NCBI RefSeq assembly: GCF_000003605.2
Contig: NW_003116952.1
Coordinates: forward strand, 157,108 to 200,009
Reading direction: 5' to 3'
Source of the DNA: Saccoglossus kowalevskii
Lineage: Eukaryota; Hemichordata; Enteropneusta; Harrimaniidae
DNA length: 42,902 bases
Shown here: piece after piece, positions 21,776 through 34,085 of the stretch
Position numbering within the stretch: the first letter of the stretch is position 1
How the letters are laid out: each line of letters begins with the position of its first letter
The notes under the pieces: generated by a model
The model's input: only the letters and a program-made list of their open reading frames with translations
The model's database searches: none
Told to the model about the DNA's origin: nothing
Program-made: the position numbers and the translations under genes

Positions 21776-21925
21776 AAATGTTGATTGCAATATTCACATG
21801 TTGTTTAAAGATTAACTTGTTGATTGCATTTTGAAAAGACGATCGAATGTTGACGAAATGTTGACTGAATGTTGACGTGTTGATTTAATTTTGACATGTT
21901 GACATTTTGACTAAATGTTGAATAA
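21776..21925. repeat. TGTTGAC-rich degenerate repeat
   Basis: ATGTTGA, GTTGACG and TTTTGAC words recur with irregular spacing of roughly 10-30 bases, about ten times. This looks like a decayed short tandem repeat. Confidence 0.55.
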
Positions 21926-22021
21926 TTAGACCTTGAATTTGACTAATATTTATTCATATCAAAAATGTGTATGCGTATATGTTAGTGTAAAGTTTGTCAC
22001 AACATGGCACTACTCATGACG

Positions 22022-22057
22022 GACAACACCAACCAGCCACGCTGGTCGTTAGTTGTC
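22022..22057. repeat. small hairpin
   Basis: GACAAC....ACCAGC pairs with GCTGGT.....GTTGTC around a three-base loop (CAC). Two six-pair stems flank a mismatched centre. The structure is too short for a microRNA precursor. Confidence 0.5.
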
Positions 22058-23635
22058 AGATAAAAATCACCGATTTCACAGCACCGCTCTTCGTTCCAAA
22101 CATGTCCATTAGTGTTTCGTGTTTCTAAGCATTACAAAATTAAATCGCCAATTTAATTACTGTACGGGTTTCCCAAGCTCAACCCCAGCGGATCAAAGCC
22201 GTGTTAATTTATATTATTTTGTTTAATTATGTCTTTAGTGTGATATACACACGTGCTTGCCAGACGATGGTGCTGATGCTAATAATGATAACATCACGCG
22301 GTAAACTATCATTGAATATCACACGGAATGTGATTGGAGAAGCACGCACAAACCACGGGGTATTTTTTTTACTCTGAAACAATAATTATATGATGTTGGT
22401 CAAAAGTCTTCGGCGTTTATACTATTTGTGTTTCAAGGAAACGGAGACATCAAATTACTGTAGATAGAGCACTTCTCAACGCAGTCCTAATGTTATCGTA
22501 TTGTTGAATATGCTTTGCCCCATGCCTTTGCCCAAAACTGACGTTTAAGTGTGTATATGAACGTTTTACATTATTCATCGTACTGTGACGTTTACTTATA
22601 ATTTGAAGGTGTTTAGGTTGTGCCCATCAATTGTATATCCAGTTAATACTGATTGTGTAGAAAATTGAAATGACTTGCTTGCCTTTGAAACGCAACCTGG
22701 ATCAACTGCGAAACATGCCACTAATAATACACGCATGCGCAATTCACCTCCTTGTTCCCAGGCTATCGAAGGAGCTTGCCCAATTTGCTAAATTAGCATA
22801 AAGCCATTAGTTATAAAACGCTGAAAAGGGTTATTCAGAGGATAACTAAACCTCACTCAATCTACTATAATAACAGAAATATATGTATGCCCGACTCGGT
22901 TTCGTTGTGGAGGTCATGCACAATTCATATATGGAAACTGAATAATGTATAATGCATGAACGATATAAGTAACTAGATTAAATGGTTGTATTATTTTGTC
23001 GCATTTAAACCTGAGATTTATTAATTAAATGTTCATACTTTCACAGTATGTAGACCTTGTGTTCATTTATTCGAGCAAATTTAGTATCTACCATAACGGA
23101 GCCGGATGATAAGCAAATCAGTGTCATAAAATACGAAAAATATTGAATATACTAATTTTTACCAAAAGAATTAAAATAATAAAAAAAATCTACACAGCAA
23201 TAATAATAAAGATGTTTACTTCTGTAACGTTCGGTCGAATTGCTACATCGTGTGGACGAGGGGCAGACTACTTATCGGTAATTCTGCGTTGGCAAGTACA
23301 TGGACGTTGCGCATGCGTGAATGTAATTACCAGCTTCACGGAATATCTACGTTTACAATACCGCTTTTTCTATAGGAACCTTTAGCAAAGGCAATGACAA
23401 TGACAATACAACACTAATCCTAGTAGAATTACACTTCAGACAAAAGCATGACGTGTGCACCAACCCCATAACATACGGACACGTTTTAATGAAAGTTTGT
23501 TACACGCATATGTGGGGGAAATCTAAAAATATCACAACGAGCCATTGCCTGTGATTAGAGAGCTAGTCAAAGCAAAACCACAAGACATTTGTGAAAGATT
23601 GTTCAAATATTAAGTGTGTTTGCGTCTGAAGCCTT

Positions 23636-26600
23636 ATAATATTGTAATAAATGTATCCAGTGTATCGTACTGTCTTTTATTCTATATAGTATTGTAATAA
23701 ATGTACCCAGTGTATCTTACTGCCTTTTATTCTATATAGTATTGTAATAAATGTATCCAGTGTATCGTACTACGACTGTGTATTATTCCGTATAGTATTG
23801 TAATAAATGTACCCAGTGTATCTTACTGTGTATTATTCTATATAGTATTGTAAGAAATGTACCCAGTGTATCTTACTGTGTATCATTCCATATAGTATTG
23901 TAATAAAAGTATCCAGTGTATCTGACTGTGTATCATTCCATATAGTATTGTAATAAATGTACCCAGTGTATCTTACTGTGTTTTATTCTATATAGTATTG
24001 TAATAAATGTACCCAGTGTATCTTACTGCGCATTATGCCATATAGTATTGTAATAAATGTATCCAGTGTATCTTACTGTGTATTATTCCATATAGCATTA
24101 TAATAAATGTATCCCGTGTATCTTACTGTGTATCATTCCATATAGTAATGTAATATGTGTATCCGGTGTATCTTACTGTTCATTATTCCATATAACATTA
24201 TAATAAAAGTATCCAATTCATCTTACTGTGTATTATTCCGTATAGTATTGTAATATGTGTATCCGGTGTATTTTACTGTGTATTATTCCATATAGCATTA
24301 TAATAAAAGTATCCAGTGTATCTTACTGTGTATCATTCCATATAGTATTGTAATAAAAGTATCCAGTGTATCTGACTGTGTATTATTCCTTATAGTATTG
24401 TAAAAAATGTATCCAGTGTATCTGACTGTGTATTATTCTATATAGTATTGTAATAAATGTACCCAGTATATCTTACTGTGTATTATTCCATATAGCATTA
24501 TAATAAATGTATCCAGTGTATCTTACTGTGCATCATTCCATATATTATTGTAATAAATGTACCCAGTGTATCTTACTGTGTATAATTCCATATAGTATTG
24601 TAATAAAATTATCCAGTGTATTTTACTGTGTATTATTCCATATAGTATTGTAATAAATGTACCCAGTGTATCTTACTGTGTATTATTCTATATAGTATTG
24701 TAATAAATGTATCCAGTGTATCTTACTGTGCATTATTCCATATAACATTATAATAAATGTATCCAGTGTATCTTACTGTGTATAATTCCATATAGCATTA
24801 TAATAAATGTATCCTGTGTATCTTACTGTGCATCATTCCATATATTATTGTAAGAAATGTATCCNNNNNNNNNNNNNNNNNNNNNNNNNNNNNNNNNNNN
24901 NNNNNNNNNNNNNNNNNNNNNNNNNNNNNNNNNNNNNNNNNNNNNNNNNNNNNNNNNNNNNNNNNNNNNNNNNNNNNNNNNNNNNNNNNNNNNNNNNNNN
25001 NNNNNNNNNNNNNNNNNNNNNNNNNNNNNNNNNNNNNNNNNNNNNNNNNNNNNNNNNNNNNNNNNNNNNNNNNNNNNNNNNNNNNNNNNNNNNNNNNNNN
25101 NNNNNNNNNNNNNNNNNNNNNNNNNNNNNNNNNNNNNNNNNNNNNNNNNNNNNNNNNNNNNNNNNNNNNNNNNNNNNNNNNNNNNNNNNNNNNNNNNNNN
25201 NNNNNNNNNNNNNNNNNNNNNNNNNNNNNNNNNNNNNNNNNNNNNNNNNNNNNNNNNNNNNNNNNNNNNNNNNNNNNNNNNNNNNNNNNNNNNNNNNNNN
25301 NNNNNNNNNNNNNNNNNNNNNNNNNNNNNNNNNNNNNNNNNNNNNNNNNNNNNNNNNNNNNNNNNNNNNNNNNNNNNNNNNNNNNNNNNNNNNNNNNNNN
25401 NNNNNNNNNNNNNNNNNNNNNNNNNNNNNNNNNNNNNNNNNNNNNNNNNNNNNNNNNNNNNNNNNNNNNNNNNNNNNNNNNNNNNNNNNNNNNNNNNNNN
25501 NNNNNNNNNNNNNNNNNNNNNNNNNNNNNNNNNNNNNNNNNNNNNNNNNNNNNNNNNNNNNNNNNNNNNNNNNNNNNNNNNNNNNNNNNNNNNNNNNNNN
25601 NNNNNNNNNNNNNNNNNNNNNNNNNNNNNNNNNNNNNNNNNNNNNNNNNNNNNNNNNNNNNNNNNNNNNNNNNNNNNNNNNNNNNNNNNNNNNNNNNNNN
25701 NNNNNNNNNNNNNNNNNNNNNNNNNNNNNNNNNNNNNNNNNNNNNNNNNNNNNNNNNNNNNNNNNNNNNNNNNNNNNNNNNNNNNNNNNNNNNNNNNNNN
25801 NNNNNNNNNNNNNNNNNAGTGTATCTGACTGTGTATTATTCCATATAGCATTATAATAAATGTATCCTGTGTATCTTACTGTGTATTATTCCATATATTA
25901 TTGTAATAAATGTATCCAGTGTATCTTACTGTGTATTATTCCATATAGCATTATAATAAATGTATCCAGTGTATCTTACTGTGTATCATTCCATATAGTA
26001 TTGTAATAAAAGTATCCAGTGTATCTGACTGTGTATTATTCCGTATAGTATTGTAATAAAAGTATCCAGTGTATCTGACTGTGTATTATTCCGTATAGTA
26101 TTGTGATAAATGTATTCAGTGTATCCTACTGTATATTATTCCGTATAGTATTGTAATAAATGTATCCAGTGTATCTTACTATGTATCATTCCATATATTA
26201 TTGTAATAAAAGTATCCAGTGTATCTGACTGTGTATTACTCCGTATAGTATTGTAATAAATGTATTCAGTGTATCTTACTGTGTTTTATTCCATATAGCA
26301 TTGTAATAAATGTACCCAGTGTATCTTACTGTGCATTATTCCGTATAGTATTGTAATAAATGCATTCAATGTATCTTACTGTGCTTTATTCCATATAGTG
26401 CAGTAATAAATGTATCCAGTGTATCTTACTGTGTTTTATTCCGTTTAGTATTGTAATAAATGTATCTAGTGTATCGTACTGTCTTTTATCCTATATAGTA
26501 TTGTAATGAATGTATCCTGTGTATCTTACTGTGTATCATTCCATATAGTATTGTAATAAATGTATCCAGTGTATCTTACTGTGTTTTATTCCATATAGTA

Positions 26601-27428
26601 CTGTAATAAATGTATCCAGCGTATCTTACTTTGTATTATTCCGTATAGTAATGTAATAAATGTATTCAGTGTATCTTACTGTGCATTAGTCCGTGTAGTA
26701 TTGTAATAATTGTATCCAGTGTATCTTACTGTGTTTTATTCTATATAGTATTGTCATAAATGTATCCAGTGTATCTTACTGTGTTTTATTCTATATAGTA
26801 TTGTAATAAATGTATCCAGTGTATCTTACTGTGTATCATTCCATATAGTATTGTAATACAAGTATCCAGTGTATCTGACTGTGTATTATTCCATATAGTA
26901 TTGTAATAAATGTATCCAGTGTATCTTACTGTGTTTTTATTCTATATATTATTGTAATAAATGTATCCAGTGTATCTTACTGTGCATTATTCCGTATAGT
27001 ACTGTAATACGTGTATCCAGTGTATCTTAATGTGTATTGTTCTGTATAGTATTGTAATAAATGTATCCAGTGTATCTTACTGTGCATTAGTCCGTATAGT
27101 ATTGTAATAAATGTATCCAGTGTATCTTACTGTGTTTTATTCTATGTAGTATTGTAATAAATGTATCCAGTGTATCTTACTGTGTTTTATTCCACATAGT
27201 ATTGTAATAAATGTACCAGTGTATCTTACTGTTTTATTCCATATAGTATTGTAATAAATGTATTCTGTGTATCTTACTGTGTTTTATTACAAATAGTATT
27301 GTAATAAATTTATCCAGTGTGTCTTACTGTGTATTATTCTATATAGTATTGTAATAGATGTATCCAGTGTATCTTACTGTATTATTCCATACAGTATTGT
27401 AATAAATGTTTTCATTGTATCTTGATAT
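23636..27428. repeat. 50-bp satellite array with assembly gap
   Basis: The unit runs TATTGTAATAAATGTATCCA, then GTGTATCTTACTGTGT, then ATTATTCCATATAG: 50 bp. About 24 copies lie left of the gap and 32 right of it. Variants include TACCC for TATCC (mostly left), AAAGTATCC linked to TCTGAC, GCATTATAATAAA, and TGTTTTATT (left edge and right third). Every typical unit contains AATAAA followed by GT-rich sequence. The right edge decays gradually, with recognisable fragments to about 27580. No coding potential is seen. Confidence 0.97.
24865..25817. other. assembly gap (953 N) inside the satellite
   Basis: The gap starts after ATCC and resumes with AGTGTATC, which is the next base of the unit. The true missing sequence is therefore close to a whole number of 50-bp units. 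The stated 953 is three bases off 19 units and is probably an estimate. Confidence 0.98.
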
Positions 27429-30400
27429 GTCGTATAATGACTATATCCAGATTATGTGAATATATTATTTTGTATAGTAGCGTAATAAGCGTATCCAGTA
27501 TATGTAATTGAGTATGTTTTCGTATAGAAAGGTAATATAATTTTGATTGTTTTTTTTCCTAGTAGTATCGCATAAGTGTATTTGCTTTAGTCGTATTTGA
27601 GTAGAATTGTGTAAACGTCTCTGTGGACACATACTGTAGGAACAGAAAAACGTACATGCAAATATTGAACAGAATGCGTTCATGTTACCGTTGCTAAGAA
27701 GATGTTCTGCGTAAACACATCCATGGCTTGAGAATAAAGAAATATCCTATGACTCAGGTTACAGACTGGATTATTATGAACAGTGGGACAAACATGCCAC
27801 CGATACACATTGATAGTGATTGAAAATAACTGTTGAGTTGTAAGAACCTCTAGATGTAGCTGGTTCGTGGGCAATAAAGTAAATGATACGTTTTCCCCTG
27901 ATGTAGAAGTCCTCCAAGATAACGTCAGTCGTGACTAGAACGCGTTACTTAGCAATTCCCACTACGGTAACTGATGAAATGAAGCCAAGGCAATTGTTAA
28001 AATATACTTTTCTACTCAATGCATTTGTGAATTTCGAGTGATTCGACTGAGAGGCCATCTGCCTGACAGATTCAGGCATTTGCAGTTGTTATATTGTTCG
28101 ATGAATATTAAGATCGAGAATTAAAATTCATCTGATAGAATAGTGTAATACCAACTTGTCAGATGTCTCCAAATTTTACGGCAAATTGCCTGCATCCAAT
28201 AGCCGTTGAGAAACAACCGTCGTCTTTAGACTTGTTGGGCTCATGGTAAGCTACAGTAATTACGCAGTGTGTGTTTTTTTAACCAAGAGCGTTTAAATAG
28301 ACAATTAGAAGGCAGTGTTTTTGTCTCCAATTACATTATATAGTGGTAGTGCTCTGTTCCTCACATGGATGGAATCATTCTGTTTTTTACATCTGACTTT
28401 CAGCCACAAACAACGCACACAAGCAGGATGCGAAAAACAAAAATCATTAACTATACGTCACAGAGAAAATTAAAAAAAACGAGCCAAAGGGCGAAAAAGC
28501 AGCAACATCATCATAATCATATGTAACTCAAAGCAATATGAAGGTAAACGTAATTTGCACAGTAGTTTACCATCTGATAGTCGAGCACAGTCCACAAATC
28601 ACACGAACAGTTTAATTTCCCGACACATGCTGTGCTATAAAAAGAAATCAACATCACGCCTAATCATTATCCTATATAAACCTTGTCTCAGCAGCAGAGA
28701 CACCACTTCTACTCCCCATGTGCTTATCATTGAGACGGAATGTAATTTGTTAAGGATTGAGAAAAAACCGTGATATCATCAGCAAGCGTGAATCAGACTC
28801 TTTATCGGTACATTACTTCACCCTCTCAGTCTGCTAATTTTACCCGGCTTAAACTAAATAAATCTGTCCGTGTCATCAGCCGATTTAGGTTGTTCACCAG
28901 TCCATGCACATGCACTACTAATAATGCAGTCTTATCTCTTCCGGGCTCCACGACAACCACTGCTGAGATCAATCACGACTCACACGATTTCTACCCCGCA
29001 CCCGTTAAGTGTATTAGCGCCGATATTACGCATATAACTTCACTACGACACCTTCTCAAATACCGGCTCGCACTTTGCGTCATGTTTTAACTCTAGTATC
29101 AAATAATCTTGAAACAGCGCTCTAAGCGGAAGTGACGTCACATTCAGCGCAGTAAATATCGTAGGCGTCGCTTTTTTTAGTTTAAATAAACACTTTTTGC
29201 AGTGGGATTATAATACATTTTGCAGCAGTGGGGTTTTGTCAATTAAGCTTTACATGGACTCCATTTTGAATACGAACAATGTTCATTTCTATATGGAATT
29301 GATTATTTGGATATTCGAAAATATCCCTGGAGTTGGTTATTCCATTAATGTATTAGACAGAAACATTATTCTTTAATTGCCTCAAGAGACATAGTCTGTA
29401 TTTAGTCTGATTTCATCTTTGTTAGTGTTGCGAATACGTATACCATACATACATGTCTACAACCAGTTGGATTTCCACTTTAGTAATGATGCATCCAGAC
29501 TATGATATTATCTTTCCACAGTAATGAATAATTCTAGTTCCAATTATATACTATAGTTACGTGATGGTTCGACATAGCGCCGTCCCCTCAACATATCGGG
29601 GGTCGACACGTTAATTGTTGTGAATACACTGTCAATGGTTATAATATATTCATAATATATTCATAAATACCACGAATATATATTTCACATAGATTATTTA
29701 TTTATTGTGTTCTTGATATTTTTTTTATAAACATTAAATTATGTAAATAATGTATTCGAAGGCTCTGATGGAAATTATTACGTAATAACTGATGTGAAAT
29801 ATATGAATAAATTGAAATACAATGATAATATCTGTAATTTTTATTAGTGTGTCTACTGACATAGAAACAATATTCGCCCTTGGAATGAGATCGTCATTTG
29901 CAGAAAATAAAATCCATAGTCTGTTAAGTTTGTATTTTGACGGCCTTTGCATATTAAACTTTCACGAAATTTGAACACCGATAAATGAATGTGTTTGGAG
30001 TGCACGTGATTTCAAATCATCGCACATCGCAGACCCATAACTCTGAATGTCAGAAATGAAACAATACTTGGCATCACGATGTGCTTAATTACGTGACATT
30101 ACTAACTCCACATGTACGTGATAACACTTAGCGTCCAATAGGCATAATTTAGATGGTTTTAACAAGCGAGGACAATCAGTGCAATTGAGCTGAATAACTA
30201 GAAAGGTTTAACTAAAGCAACACAATTTACTTAAAAACTAACACAAACAAAGTGCCTGTGATTACCCATAATGCTTATGTGGTTTGTACTAATAAACGTT
30301 TGACGAATGTTACTAGTTCACAACCAACTGTGGACTCTGAAAACATAAATAAATTATCTTCGTTTATCCAAAATCATTATGTTTCATATTTTGCTAGAGT

Positions 30401-31130
30401 AATTGTGTATACATAACTTACTTTATAACAATGCTAAATGATTCTTAGATAGCCAAGAAAATGTTATTTTTTCAATATTCATAATGACTTGACTTCAAAC
30501 TGTTAAAATGTCAGAGCCCTACCGCAAGCGGAAGCCTACTCAATTTTTAATTTTAATATTTCTGGCGCATTTATTATTTTCAATATATTTCACTTAATGT
30601 AAGTCCCAAAATACAGAAAGTTTGCCTGAAGATAAAACTAATAATACACGCCCACATCTAAAGGTAAGATAATTTCTCAAATTGTTGATCATTTGTTTTA
30701 GTTTTTGCCTATGTCTATTTTGAGTGAAAACAACGATACACATTTCCAAGCGAAACAAACATGTACTTTTGGATATTGAGAAAAAACGTGTTTTATAAAA
30801 ATCACACTTAGAACAAACTTAAAATAAATGTCATTTGATTTTGATAAATAAGTTTTAAATTGAGAAATCTCGAACTCTGCATATTAAAAACGCATAAAGA
30901 GAAAACAAGGAATAAATAGAAAATCATGACGTAATACATGAATTGCAAGAAAATTTGAAGCGCTCAGACTTCGCAAGTGTTGCCATCCCTAAGGTTCATG
31001 TATATAATCTATTTTTTTTGAAAATGATTATAATGTTCGAAAGATATTAATCTGTGCATATTCTGACTAATTATCAAGATTGTATCATTGGTGAAGCTAG
31101 GTTGTAGGTCTTACTTAGATTTGACCCCAT
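27429..31130. other. intergenic DNA with a promoter-like site
   Basis: The first 150 bases are decayed satellite. The stretch 28540-29130 is less AT-rich and stop-poor in short runs on both strands, and ends at an ETS/CRE motif. The rest is AT-rich. No coding sequence is supported. Confidence 0.55.
29127..29141 (+). promoter_or_regulatory. ETS/CRE composite promoter motif
   Basis: CGGAAGTGACGTCAC joins an ETS site (CGGAAGT) to a full CRE (TGACGTCA at 29133-29140). This composite is typical of proximal promoters of housekeeping genes in animals. It lies at the edge of the G+C-richer 28540-29130 stretch, so transcription could go either way. No matching gene is visible. Confidence 0.4.
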
Positions 31131-31137
31131 AATACTG

Positions 31138-31541
31138 ACGTGTGTGATAAGTTCATACGTGATGTGTATTGCCAAATATTATAGCTTTAATTAAGTTAAA
31201 GTTATTGTAGTTGAATTGTGATAAGTCTATATGTGTTGTGTATTGCCCCATATCATAGCCTTAATTAAGTTAAATTAGTTGAATTGTTATAAGTTTATAC
31301 GTGATGTGTATTGCCCCATATTATAGCCTTAATTAAGTTAAAGTAGTTGAATTGTCATAAGTTTATCAGTGATGTGTATTGCCCCATATCATAGCCTTAA
31401 TTAAGTTAAAGTAGTTGAATTGTTATAAGTTTATACGTGATGTGTATTGCCCCATATTATAGCCTTAATTAAGTTAAAGTAGATGAATTGTGATAAGTTT
31501 ATACGAGATGTGTATTGCCCATATTATAATTCAGGTAAAGT
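31138..31541. repeat. 68-bp tandem repeat, about 5.7 copies
   Basis: ATAAGTTTATACGTGATGTG-type cores start at 31147, 31221, 31289, 31357, 31425 and 31493. Steps are 74 then 68 bp. Each unit also has TATTGCCCCATATTATAG and CCTTAATTAAGTTAAA. Inner copies are nearly identical and outer copies diverge. Confidence 0.95.
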
Positions 31542-33060
31542 ATTTTAACGACGTTCCGAATAGACCGTTTTGTAGCTTTCCGGTGCGCGTTGTATTCTGA
31601 GTGATTACGTCATCATACGTTCATCTTGTTTTTGCATACAAACAAATTAACACAATGAATGTAAATTTAGTGGCGTTTCAACTAATGTATTCACCTCATA
31701 TACAGTGGTGTGTGACAGACATATATTTTGACTAGTAATTATTAGTTAGCAATTATTTCCAAAATGTACCGCTTGAGGCTCAAGCAGTCAAATATTACTA
31801 CAAGCAGCGCGCCACGCTTAGTCCATTTAATCCGGACAACATGTGCTGCACCATTTTCATTTACAACAAAAAACGATCAAAAATAAATGCTGACGCTGTC
31901 AGGTATCCAACTCGCGGTATTAAACTATTTATAATGTAAGAGATGATATCACAATAATAGTTTCTTTGAAATGCAAGTTTTGTCAATTTTTCATTGGCGA
32001 TCAATCTTTACTGGAGAGACCGGGAAATGGAAATTAATGTTTAATGGAATGAAATATGATAATACGCAAAAAAGAGACCAAAATAAAAATGATTACATTG
32101 TGAATGTATCTATACAAAAGAAATGAGCCAAAAACATACTTAAAAGTTTATGTTTTACAATATCCCCTTTCACATTGCACTACATTTTCTACGGTGTGTT
32201 CCATTGCACATTGATTTTTTACTGCCTAACCAATATCTGATATTTCTGCTGTATTTGTTTTTCCAAAAGTATGTTTTGCAATGTGTGATCAGAATGTCAA
32301 ATTTACCTCAACATCTTATAAAAGACAATTTATAGAGGTGCTAAAAACTCATCACCAACTCAAGTAGTCGACTTCATCGTTTGGCAGCTTATCTACATGT
32401 TTGTTTGTTTTTTCATCCATTAAAAGAAACAACCAGGCGCTGGGAATTAGTCTAAGAATTGTATAGTATGGTTATAAACTAAGTATAGTTTAATGTTGAA
32501 ACTATTATTCTAACAAAAAATAAACATATTAGAACGCACAAAGCATATCCAAAAATAACTGTACAAAACGTATACAATGCAGTGCAAAACACATATGAAC
32601 TGTAATATTCCGAGCCCGTTCTTATCTTCGTCAAATTATTATTAAATTACTTTAGTAAGCACAAAATCAGATAACAAGTGTTAAACAAAATTAAAAGAAT
32701 GTGTTGGCATTTCCAGCTACAACTTTTCAATTTACAATGAATCAAACAAAGATGTCAATATCAAACAAACTACCTAAAGTCATTTACATTGATTCTTTAA
32801 GACACGTTTAAAACACAATGAAATACAATAAAATTCAATAAAATTCAATAATAATTCAATAATAATTCAATTATTCAAAGGTGAGCAGTAAGTACAGAAT
32901 AAATATCGTTTCTAATATTGAACATTCAATTACAAAATAATGCTACGTTATATGTGCCTAAGTAGCAGTGCTAGTATGTGCAAAGTATGCATGTTGATGT
33001 CACACAGCTTAATTGGAAAGCTACAATTAATACATGCGATGTTATATCGAGCAATAGGTC
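31542..33060. other. AT-rich intergenic DNA
   Basis: No gene is seen. A simple AATTCAATAA repeat occupies 32825-32878. Confidence 0.6.
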
Positions 33061-33087
33061 TTAAAACGGGGGTGGGGGGTCGTCACT

Positions 33088-33099
33088 TGCGCACGCGCG
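33088..33099. promoter_or_regulatory. NRF1-type motif
   Basis: TGCGCACGCGCG fits the NRF1 consensus YGCGCANGCGCR. ACGCATGCGCA follows near 33193, and the 33060-33215 stretch is rich in CpG compared with its surroundings. NRF1 sites mark many metazoan promoters. The candidate exon at 33621 lies downstream on the plus strand. Confidence 0.35.
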
Positions 33100-33620
33100 G
33101 GAATTGAGTCCCAAGCGATGAACACACACGCTAAAACGCAAAGGCTCATGGGTAGACGCTTGTTTGTAAACAGTGATACACTATAGCCATCTGACGCATG
33201 CGCAGGTGGCGACACCCGCGCTTTAACAATATATAGTACCTTGAGACATATATCACTAATTTTTTCAGAGTTGAACGTTTCTCCCAAGTACAAATCATAA
33301 TATACCTCATTTTTGCTTCAAGCATGTATATTAGTTGCCGAACAGAGTAACATAATTGAAATGTTTTACAAATACTATGAAGCAAACGATCTTTCATTAC
33401 AAACAACATCACTCATTCCATTTTCCGCTTCACGTCTCTAAAATAACGATGTCGGTAGACAAATGTTGCTGTATCCCTAAACAAATTGAGCATGATTACA
33501 AAGCCCTGCACGTGACGTGTGCTGGGAGTATGTAAATGGAAAAACTAAGAATTCCATGGTGATAGCACATTTCATTGAACATAAATATTTCACTTACTTT
33601 GATATGTTTTCTCTGACAGC

Positions 33621-33726
33621 TCTCTGTCACGTAATTGGAGTTTTACAGTTGGCTCTGTCTATTGGGATTTTCTTTATTACAAATTGGCAGAAACTCCGCA
33701 ACTCATTATTGCTAAAAACATGCTTC
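33621..33726 (+). CDS. possible exon encoding a membrane segment
   Basis: TTTTCTCTGACAG is an acceptor-like sequence ending at 33620. CTTCA/GTAAGT is a donor-like sequence after 33726. The stretch between them is open and reads LCHVIGVLQLALSIGIFFIT then NWQKLRNSLLLKTCF. That is a convincing transmembrane helix with a basic flank, loosely like a first helix of four-pass proteins such as MS4A. No partner exons were found, so this may be chance. Confidence 0.25.
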
Positions 33727-33839
33727 AGTAAGTGTTTCTTATCCTACCAATATTGCATTGGACCGGTAATATAGCTATCATGCACTGGGGATAGTGCCAG
33801 AAACTTTTCTTGAATTTTAGTTAGTCATGCTAGTTAGTT

Positions 33840-34085
33840 ATTTAGCAAGAAATCTATGTTGGCAGCAAAATCATGTGGCTGATCAAAAAAAAATTCTGGT
33901 AACAAGCCTTGGACATACATGCTACAAGCGAAATATAAGTTGGTCAGTTACAGCACTCATGAAAAACAAGTGTTCAAATTTTTGACTATTTTTGCTAGAA
34001 ATCCAAGATGGCTGTCAAACCACATGGCTGATCTAATTTAGTTTTAATTTTATTTCGCTCGTAATAAACTTGGGTCATACATAAT
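33840..34085. repeat. diverged direct repeat, period about 149 bp
   Basis: TAG(C)AAGAAATC, TGGC(A/T)G(C/T), CA(T/C)(G/A)TGGCTGATC and TTGG(A/G)(C/T)CATAC recur in order, for example TGGCTGATC at 33876 and 34025. Two copies are seen. Confidence 0.55.

Larger units (their letters stand above)
20978..23635. other. intergenic or intronic DNA
   Basis: No gene is seen. The stretch 21776-21925 is enriched in TGTTGA(C/T) words (simple degenerate repeat). A small hairpin lies at 22022-22057. TGCGCATGCG-type words occur near 22733 and 23309. Confidence 0.6.

Noticed and set aside
24807-25856. Long open frames across 24807-25856 on both strands
   Set aside because: They are almost entirely assembly-gap N bases and therefore not real frames.
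23636-27428. CRISPR-like array
   Set aside because: Units are contiguous 50-bp tandem copies with no unique spacers, in a eukaryotic genome with introns.
33042-33170. Minus-strand short peptide with a signal-like start (MSLCVLACVFIAW)
   Set aside because: Only about 35 codons in a CpG-rich promoter-like stretch with poor start context; chance is more likely.
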